This document shows, piece by piece, positions 56,687 to 64,000 of a stretch of 64,000 bases of DNA (within the stretch, counting starts at the first letter, position 1; each line of letters opens with the position of its first letter). Source of the stretch: Aureobasidium sp. EXF-3400 (lineage: Eukaryota; Ascomycota; Dothideomycetes; Dothideales; Saccotheciaceae). The translations under genes were made by a program, and so were the position numbers. Where the stretch lies: contig SWBL01000035.1 in assembly GCA_024195585.1 (NCBI GenBank), forward strand, positions 124,001 to 188,000, given 5' to 3'. A model generated the notes under the pieces. That model did not search any database. It was not told where the DNA came from and worked only from the letters and a program-made list of their open reading frames with translations.

Positions 56687-59600
56687 TCCTGCTGGCCGCC
56701 GCCATAGGTCTCGCTGTCATATCCATCGCGACATGGGTCCGTCCCCGCCAGACATGTTTGCACCCACCACCATATACTGACTCGTGTCACAGTATACCAG
56801 CCACAACTTCATCCTCGAGATCCGCACCACCAGACTCTCCCTGACCGCATCGCTCAAAGCAGCCCAGGTCGCTTCCAACCTGGCCCTCATTCAGAACAGT
56901 GTCCAACTAGTCGCCAGTCGATTGGTCATGCAAAACGCACTTAGAAGGTACAATATACAAGGAAACAACACTGCCGCCAACTGGGCTTCGGCTCAATCTG
57001 ACTTCAATGCCGCCATCGCCGGTCCTGCCTCTGGCGCTGTCGGCCAGGCCCTCATGTTGCAGGGTAAGATTTTCCCAAGAGATGCCGATGGTCCCAATGG
57101 CCGCTACTCGGTCCTGAACTCTACCTCGGAGAACCTCGAGACCATTCTCCTTCCCTACAAGGCTCCCAACGGCAGCGACGTCTACTTGAGCGACACCGAC
57201 TACGGCTATCCCACCGAACTCTATCCCAACCTGACCTACTTTTCTGTTCCTATAAACAACACCTACCGCGAGTCACGCGCCATCTATAACGGCCAAGTCC
57301 TGCAGGCTCCCAACTCTACCTTGCTCTTGGGTCCTTACACTATCAACTCCACCTTTAGTCTCTTGTCTCTTACCATGCCTGTCATCAACAACACTTCGGC
57401 CATCGACGTTCTTGGCTGGTTGACCATTGTCTGCGATGCCCGTCTGATTGGCAATGTTATTGGCTCTGCTGAGGGCTTGGGCTCCACTGGATTGACTCTG
57501 ATTGTTGGTCCTGATAACACCACCAACCACTTCCCTAGTGGCCTGCTCTATAGTTCCAGCGACAATGGCACTGTAAATCCTGCTGATGTCCGAGGTCATT
57601 ACATCTGGCCTCTACCGGATCGCTTCTCCTACCGCCATCCTGGAGCTTCCAACACGATCGATCCTCCATCCTTCCCCATCACAAACTACCCAGCCGTTGT
57701 CACCGCTCTTACCGTAAATCAGGATTCTATCGGAAACGCCGGCGGTCTTATCAGCACTCGCGACGAAGCTGGCAAAGGAGTTTCTGTTGGCTTTGCTATT
57801 CCGGACACTGCACTTGTCGATTGGGTCGTCATAGTCGAGCAAGACAAGCGCGAAGTTTGGCAGCCAATCCGTCACCTGCGGAAAGTGCTTTTGACCTGTA
57901 TCTTCTCGGTTCTTGGTGGTGTGATACTCTTTGCTTGGCCGCTTGCCCACTTTGCAAGTGCCCCGATTCGAAGACTTAGGGAGGCTACTCGCAGATCTGT
58001 ACTGCCCATGGGATATACTGAGAGCAACTACAGTCGGGACTCTCACAATATGTTCAACGACATTGACGGCGACGGAAGCAACGATGAGCAGCCCGATGCA
58101 GTCTTGGCTCGCAAAGAGGGCTTCTTCGCAACTGTCAGCAGTTGGAACATGAGAAATAAGCAGTCGCGAAAAGAACGAAAGGAGGAACACCGGAGACGGC
58201 AATTTCATATTCCTGGCAAAGTCAAGGAACGCAAGACCTGTATCCAGGACGAGTTGACTGATCTTACGCGAACTTTTAACGAGATGTCAGACGAGCTTAT
58301 GATGCAGTACGAACGTCTTGAGGAAAGAGTAAAACAACGCACGGCCGAATTGGAACTCAGCAAGAAGGCTGCCGAAGCCGCCAACGAGAGCAAAACCCTC
58401 TTCATCGCCAATATTTCGCACGAACTCAAGACTCCTCTGAACGGTATTCTAGGCATGTGTGCCGTCTGCATGCAGGAAGAGGACCCAACGAAACTCAAGA
58501 GATCCTTGGGCATCATTTACAAGAGTGGTGATCTTCTTCTCAACCTTCTTACAGATTTACTCACTTTCAGCAAAAATCAGGTCGGTCAGCAACTGAGCCT
58601 CGATTCCAAAGAATTCAGACTACGCGAGGTCAGCTCCCAGGTGCTGGCAATCTTTGACAAGCAAGCCAAGGAAGGGCAAATCACCTTGCGCGTCGAATTC
58701 CAAGGTGCTGATGCAATGAACGGCATAGTATTCCCTTCAGATGAAGAGCGAACTCAATATGGACCCGCTGGCACTGGGCGCGTCAAAGACATGATCCTTT
58801 GGGGAGATGTCCATCGCATTTTGCAGGTGGTTATCAACCTTGTTTCGAACAGTCTGAAGTTCACGCCAGCTGGTGGCTCAGTCGTCCTCATCGTCCGCTG
58901 TACAGGCGAATCCGAAGAGGTCAGCAGCCGAAAGACGTCTCTTCAATCTAGAAGCTCGAAACCTATCTCTAGCAGGCACAAGAACTCTGATGCATCGATC
59001 GCTGGACCTTTCGGAGCCCAGAACTCTGCCACCGCCAACCAGATCAACCCATATCGCGAAAGATCTGACGCGTATGCACACATTCTTGCTTCCGAAAGAC
59101 CAGCATCTCCGCCACCTGGACGCACTCTTCTCTTCGAATTTGAAGTCACAGACACTGGACCGGGTATCGCAGAGCACCTCCAGCAAAGAATCTTTGAGCC
59201 GTTTGTCCAGGGTGATCTTGCTCTCAGCAAGAAATTCGGTGGTACCGGTCTGGGGTTGAGTATCTGCTCGCAGCTAGCCACACTCATGAAAGGTACCATT
59301 GAATTGGACAGTGAACTTGGACGGGGCAGCACGTTTACCATGCGTATCCCTCTGCGGCACATTGTAACAAGATCTGACAGTACCGCAAGTTCGGTCGTTG
59401 GTAACAGCAACGATGTTGGCTTAGGACTTGAAGGCTCTCGCTCACCACAACGAGTGAGCCAGCTTATCACTGATGATGGTCAATCGCATCGATCAGCCCA
59501 ATCGCACAATAGTACTGGCCAACCGCATGGCCAGTCGCCGACGGTCGTTCAGGCTCAAGCTCCAATCGCGCAGGATTACTCTCGGGACGCTCAACCACGC

Positions 59601-60332
59601 TTGGTCGGTCTCAGTCAGCCTTACTTCTCCTCAAACCAAGCCATGGAGTCTCCTGGATCGCAAGCAGCGGCAATGGAGAAGATTACCAAGGACGCTGAGG
59701 AGACTGGCAAGATCCGTGTGCTTGTTGCTGAGGACAACAAGGTCAATCAAGAGGTTGTCTTGCGTATGCTCAAGCTTGAGGATATCTATGACGTGACTGT
59801 CGCAAAGGATGGTCAAGAAGCCTTGGACTTTGTGAGGGAAAGCATGACTACTCCTGGCCGACACCCTTACAACCTCATTTTCATGGATGTCCAAATGCCC
59901 AACCTCGATGGTCTTCAGTCAACACGACTTATTCGTGAGATGGGTTACGACGCTCCTATCGTTGCTCTCACTGCATTTGCTGAAGAGAGCAACGTCAAGG
60001 ATTGTCTTGACTCTGGCATGAACTACTTCCTCAGCAAACCCATTCGACGACCGGCGCTCAAGAAGGTGCTCAAAGAGTATTGCCCTCCTATCATCGAGGT
60101 AGATGAGGAGGTCAGTCCTACGGCAGAAAAGGCCCAACCCAAGCTCAAGCCCAAGGCGAAGCCCGCACCAAAGCAAAGATCGCCGACACGGAGTCAATCA
60201 CCTCCGCCGCGACCAATGTCTCCGGCGATCTCGGTGCACTCGGTTGGCAATTCGAGAACCACAATCCTGAATCATAATTCCAGGCCTGGCTCGTTGGATC
60301 TTCCTGGCCCGCGATTCTCTGGCGAGCACTAG
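56650..60332 (+). CDS. SLN1: Sln1-type (group VI) hybrid histidine kinase, osmosensor
   Basis: Two exons, 56650-56736 and 56793-60332, with a 56-bp intron (GTCCGT donor) give 1208 residues. TM1 is in the first 29 residues. It is followed by a large extracellular domain rich in N-glycosylation sequons, TM2 near residues 390-420 and a HAMP-like/coiled segment. The H box 'FIANISHELKTPLNG' has the phosphorylated His at about 572. The N box 'VVINLVSNSLKFTPAGG' and G boxes 'DTGPGIAEHLQQRIFEPF' and 'GGTGLGLSICSQLA' follow. The receiver domain has phospho-acceptor Asp about 1061 in 'LIFMDVQMPNLDG'. The C-terminus is Pro/Ser-rich. By family it feeds Ypd1 and the HOG pathway. Confidence 0.93.
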
Positions 60333-60797
60333 GCTCATCTTTTCTCTTTTCCCCTTCTACCTTTTTTCTTTCAATTGATTGAGATATGTACACAGCATTG
60401 AGCATGGAGTTGGCAGGCGTTTTCTTCATTCGGTCCCGTAGAGAACAGGACTTGGTAGTTACAACTGTGGGGTAGGACAAGACTTTGCTTTGGGTTCTGT
60501 CATGAGTTTGGTGAATAACAAGCCACTCAGAATATCATCCTCTTAATTCTTGTCTCTTAGACTACATCTTTGTATAGGAAGGCAAGGACGATCTATATTC
60601 TTATCTTCCCCCTCATCTGCCCACTCGCTCTTCGTGTCAATAGAAAGTGCAGTACCGTTTAAACAGAGGCAATGATATATTCTATCCGATATATATACAG
60701 CAAAACATACAGACAACAAACCAAAATCAGCTCCGAAAGCGAGGTATCACAAGACTCAAGAAAAACAATCCTAACCGAAAAAAAAGGAGACGTCACA
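60333..60797. other. convergent intergenic region
   Basis: About 465 bp between the kinase and the PTH11-like gene, both ending here; probably 3' UTRs, nothing else seen. Confidence 0.5.
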
Positions 60798-62210
60798 CTA
60801 CACATCCTCCCTCACCGTCCTAACCTGATAAGATGTATGCACCATAATCCCCTCTTGATCAGGTTTAACCCTATACACCTCCCCCTCATCAACAATATGT
60901 TCCATACTCGCCGAATCATCAGCACCCACATCATGACTAGTGATCAACGCTTTATTCTTCGTCCCTCTGCCCTGCAGCATTTCTATAAAGTTTGGGAGAT
61001 GGGTTGCTGCGTCGCTTTCGTTTCTGGTTGATTTGGCGATTGTGGTGTCGGTCGCGTAGGAGGAGTTTTGATGGTGGGAGGGGTGGTGGGAGGAGGAGGA
61101 CCAGGATTTGGACCAGCTGCGGGAGACCCAGGATTTACTCCAGCTGCGTTCTGAGGTGAGTGTTTTTACGAGTTTTACTTGGCGGTCGATGAAGGTGCGG
61201 AGGGTGGGGCCGCAGGCACAGATCATGCAGACGGTGAGTTCGAGTTGGCTGTATTGTTCGTCAGCAACATGCCACCTCAGTCATGATGAAGAGGGAGAAA
61301 CTTACGTCCAGATGACTATGTTCCAGAGAGTGTAGGTGATATCGTTGTTGTTGGCACCATGGTGAAGCCAGTCGACGAGGACTTTTAGCCGGGCTATACT
61401 CGTTACGCAGGGTAATGAGCCGAGGGCGAAGAGGGAGGTGAGGAGGTACTTTTGATCGTTCTTGAGGGCGAGGCTCCAGACGATTGGCATGGGCATGAGT
61501 AGGATCCACCAGGTGCTGATGCTATTCATGACGGTGTAGGCGATGTATAGTGCTGATCGATTGATACATTTGTGCTCTGATACTGATATATCCCTATTTT
61601 TTGTAAGTTCAGGCATCTAGACAGCCGAATCAGGAAACGTACCATGCTGCTGAGATGGGTGAGCAAGAAAATAGCGATGCAAAGATGAACATCACACTGT
61701 AAGCACTGGTAAAACCAACAGCGCACCACCATTGAAGACGAAAGTTCTGGATGGGAAAGAGTCGACGATATAGCATGAGCACTGACAGCTTCATGGTGAG
61801 CATACAAGCCGAGTATAGTACGGCTACTGTGAGCCAAGCTCGAAGGAAGTTGGGCGAATAGTTCTCCAGAGGCACGTCCCAGAGATGTTTCCCTAGACCT
61901 AATGATACCATCCATTGAAAGACTCCCATGATGGCCAAGAATGATGCCGTAGCGAATAGAATAAGTGCTGAGACCTGATATCAGTATCGAAATCTATGTA
62001 ACAGCAGAATGGCTTGTGCTTACAGTCATCGTGACCAAATGATCTATTGAGGAATACTCGAGTAATAAGACGAACGATTACTACAATCATGAAAAGAACT
62101 ACGCAAACAATATTCGTGATGGTGATACGGAATCCTACACCAGCAGGGTTGACGAGGTTGCTGACATGTCCAGCCGGGGCCTGTATCGCTGGTGTGAGGC
62201 TCGAAGCCAT
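60798..62210 (-). CDS. PTH11-like 7TM rhodopsin-fold integral membrane protein
   Basis: Four exons (62024-62210, 61643-61967, 61306-61593, 60798-61248) with introns of 49-57 bp give 416 residues. Seven hydrophobic segments fit the fungal rhodopsin/PTH11-like family. Landmarks are 'RLITRVFLNRSFGHDD' after TM1, 'LGLGKHLWDVP' in an extracellular loop, 'KLSVLMLYRRLFP' and 'WNIVIWTQLELTVCMICACGPTLR' in the last TM, completed across an exon junction. No CFEM domain is present. The cytoplasmic tail is Ser/His-rich with a WSKSW repeat. Such proteins may act as receptors for surface or host cues; ligand unknown. The exon 2 acceptor was chosen to hold frame. Confidence 0.85.
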
Positions 62211-64000
62211 CGTTGTGGTCGATTGACAACAAGGGTCAAGTCCGCGTAGGCTTCTATGTGAAAGGACAAGACGTTGAAACGAGAGACATTACCCCGGGAG
62301 TGGGACAGAAAGAGAGTCGGGTTATGAACAAAGAGACTCGAGGGCAAGAGCCCCATCTTCTGCACTCGAAGACCCTCAACATTCCACACCACGCGTCATT
62401 AGTTCTTCTTTGATGCCGTGCGACCTAGCCTTAATCTTCTTTGTTAATGAACAATCCTACTCGCTGGTAAGGCGATCCAATGCATGCAGTCTTCACATGG
62501 CTTCGTTTTTGCTGGCTTGGTCGGCAGAAGGGTTTTGTGTGGGTGTCGATCTCTGTCATTGGGAAAAATTGCACCATACTCTCCACTCGGCTGCATCCCC
62601 GTTATTGATCGCATGAAGCCAAGTTCTGTTTAGCGCTGGCGACGGTCGCGGCCCGGTGCGTGTTGGATGTTTGACGAACTTGTACCTTTGCGGAGATGTG
62701 ATTGAAAGCCTGCATGGTGCATTGATGGCTTCAGGCACTCTGGAAAGTCACCCTGTAGCAATCGAGGACCTGGCCCGGAACAGGATTGGAGCGATACGAT
62801 CTTGTTGACCCCTGATCTAGTGTGGCGTGGCATGTCTTCTGGCGCGATATGGTAGGCTGAGCGGCTATTGGATTGTCCAGATTGTCGGTGCCCAAGCTGA
62901 CATTCCTCGACAGCCACGTTGTTTTCTTCCTTTGACGAGAATTTGGTATAGCCGTTGGAACAGATGTCCAACGAGCTCGAGCAATCGTAACGTTCGAGGT
63001 TCGGCTCCTGGTCGCACAAGCAAACGTGCGAACAGATCTCGAGAACAGCAAGCAGGCGCGGCCGTTGAGTGCCCTTCTTCACCTGTGACTTGCATGATGT
63101 GCATTAGACCACATGGCACCGTCTATTTCGTCCGACCTCCGCCCGTGGCGTGAACCCCGCCCTTGGGATGAAGAATTCATTGAGGTTTCGTATGCGGAAC
63201 TGCAGGTCGGCAAAAGACTGATTGGACCACGAATCTGAGATATCGATGATGGCGGACGCATCAGCTATTGGGGGCTTGCTTCAAGGCAAAAGGGAATTCG
63301 GCGAGCTCTTCTTCAACGACGAAGCATTGTTCACACCTCGAGGTTCAAAAACATGTCAAGTCCATGCAGGCGACCGCTCCCTCGAACGGAAAGTCGCATC
63401 GATTAGAACGAGTCATTTCCTTCTTAAAAAGGTGACGTGCAGCAAAAGTGTCAAAAAGCTTGGACGCTGTCAAATCTAAAGTGGATCTCCACCACCGGGA
63501 GAACGACATGGCCCTAATTTGAGTCAGGGCCCGCCAGTGTTTCCGTCTTGTCATGTAAAATCAAACAAAGCTTTCTCGCAAGGAACATCTCACGCTCTGC
63601 GTGCATGAATAAACTCGACTATGTTGTTCTCGGCTACGCCATCAGTGGAATCTTTGAGCGTGCACAGGATCGAGACTTCCACGTTACACATCATGCATTC
63701 TACCTAAAGCCGCGACTGCATGAAAACCATTGACCAATATGCAGCTCCTACAGACTTGCGCATATCATGGCTGTAATATGCCGCTCTTCCACTGCAATGA
63801 GCCGTGAAGCAAGACACTGGTCTTTGGTTCTCCCACGTTGATGCTGCTGCTAACCCGCTATCTACCAGTCACATCTACAATTTCGATCTCACCGCCTTAT
63901 CTTCCTTCAGCACTGCAAGCGAATCTTGCAATTTCGTCAACGCTTGCAACAACACACGTTCCTGCTTACGCTGAGAAACAACCTGCACACATAACGTGCC
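62211..64000. other. right-edge region, no supported gene
   Basis: About 1.8 kb with only short overlapping frames. A Cys-rich minus-strand frame around 62630-63082 is discussed under findings but lacks a signal peptide or start context. Confidence 0.5.

Overview
The window looks like nuclear DNA of a filamentous ascomycete (Pezizomycotina, possibly a Dothideomycete; the class is inference only). Genes are close together on both strands. Most carry 0 to 4 introns of about 49-70 bp with GTRNGT donors, CTNAC-like branch points and YAG acceptors. The families are typical of such fungi: Zn2Cys6 regulators, a PTH11-like receptor, a group VI hybrid histidine kinase, secreted glycosidases. I rebuilt exon structures by eye from splice signals and reading-frame continuity. 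No rRNA, tRNA, CRISPR or intact transposon was found.

Layout. 0.3-10.3 kb: Zn2Cys6 regulator, histidine protein methyltransferase, RING protein, PNGase A-like amidase, secreted RNase T2, haloacid-dehalogenase-like hydrolase. 10.9-16.5 kb: an apparent nitrogen-scavenging group made of an amino acid permease, a PuuB-like FAD oxidase transcribed divergently from it across a GATA-rich promoter with a 31-bp tandem repeat, and a peroxisomal-type D-amino acid oxidase. 16.5-27.6 kb: polytopic membrane protein, a second APC permease, a glycine-zipper/low-complexity protein, GH27 alpha-galactosidase, ThrE/Prm10-like exporter. 28-33 kb: F-box protein with internal 16-residue repeats, type II dehydroquinase, SDR. 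34-41 kb: the most unusual part. It holds a small charged protein interrupted by an in-frame TGA, a predicted 1437-residue protein joining an acidic/coiled-coil region, a MACPF-like module and H-type-lectin-like repeats, and next to it a second, 336-residue MACPF-like gene. 42.3-48.9 kb: GH31 alpha-glucosidase and a Sac2-like phosphoinositide phosphatase. 49.3-54.1 kb: amidohydrolase with a mitochondrial-type presequence, Zn2Cys6 regulator, inositol-dehydrogenase-like oxidoreductase. 56.6-62.2 kb: Sln1-type hybrid histidine kinase and a PTH11-like 7TM protein. The last 1.8 kb shows no supportable gene.

Functional themes: amino acid and D-amino acid use, extracellular carbohydrate and RNA breakdown, signalling, and a candidate pore-forming/lectin locus at 34.9-41.0 kb, which is the best candidate for a little-described system.
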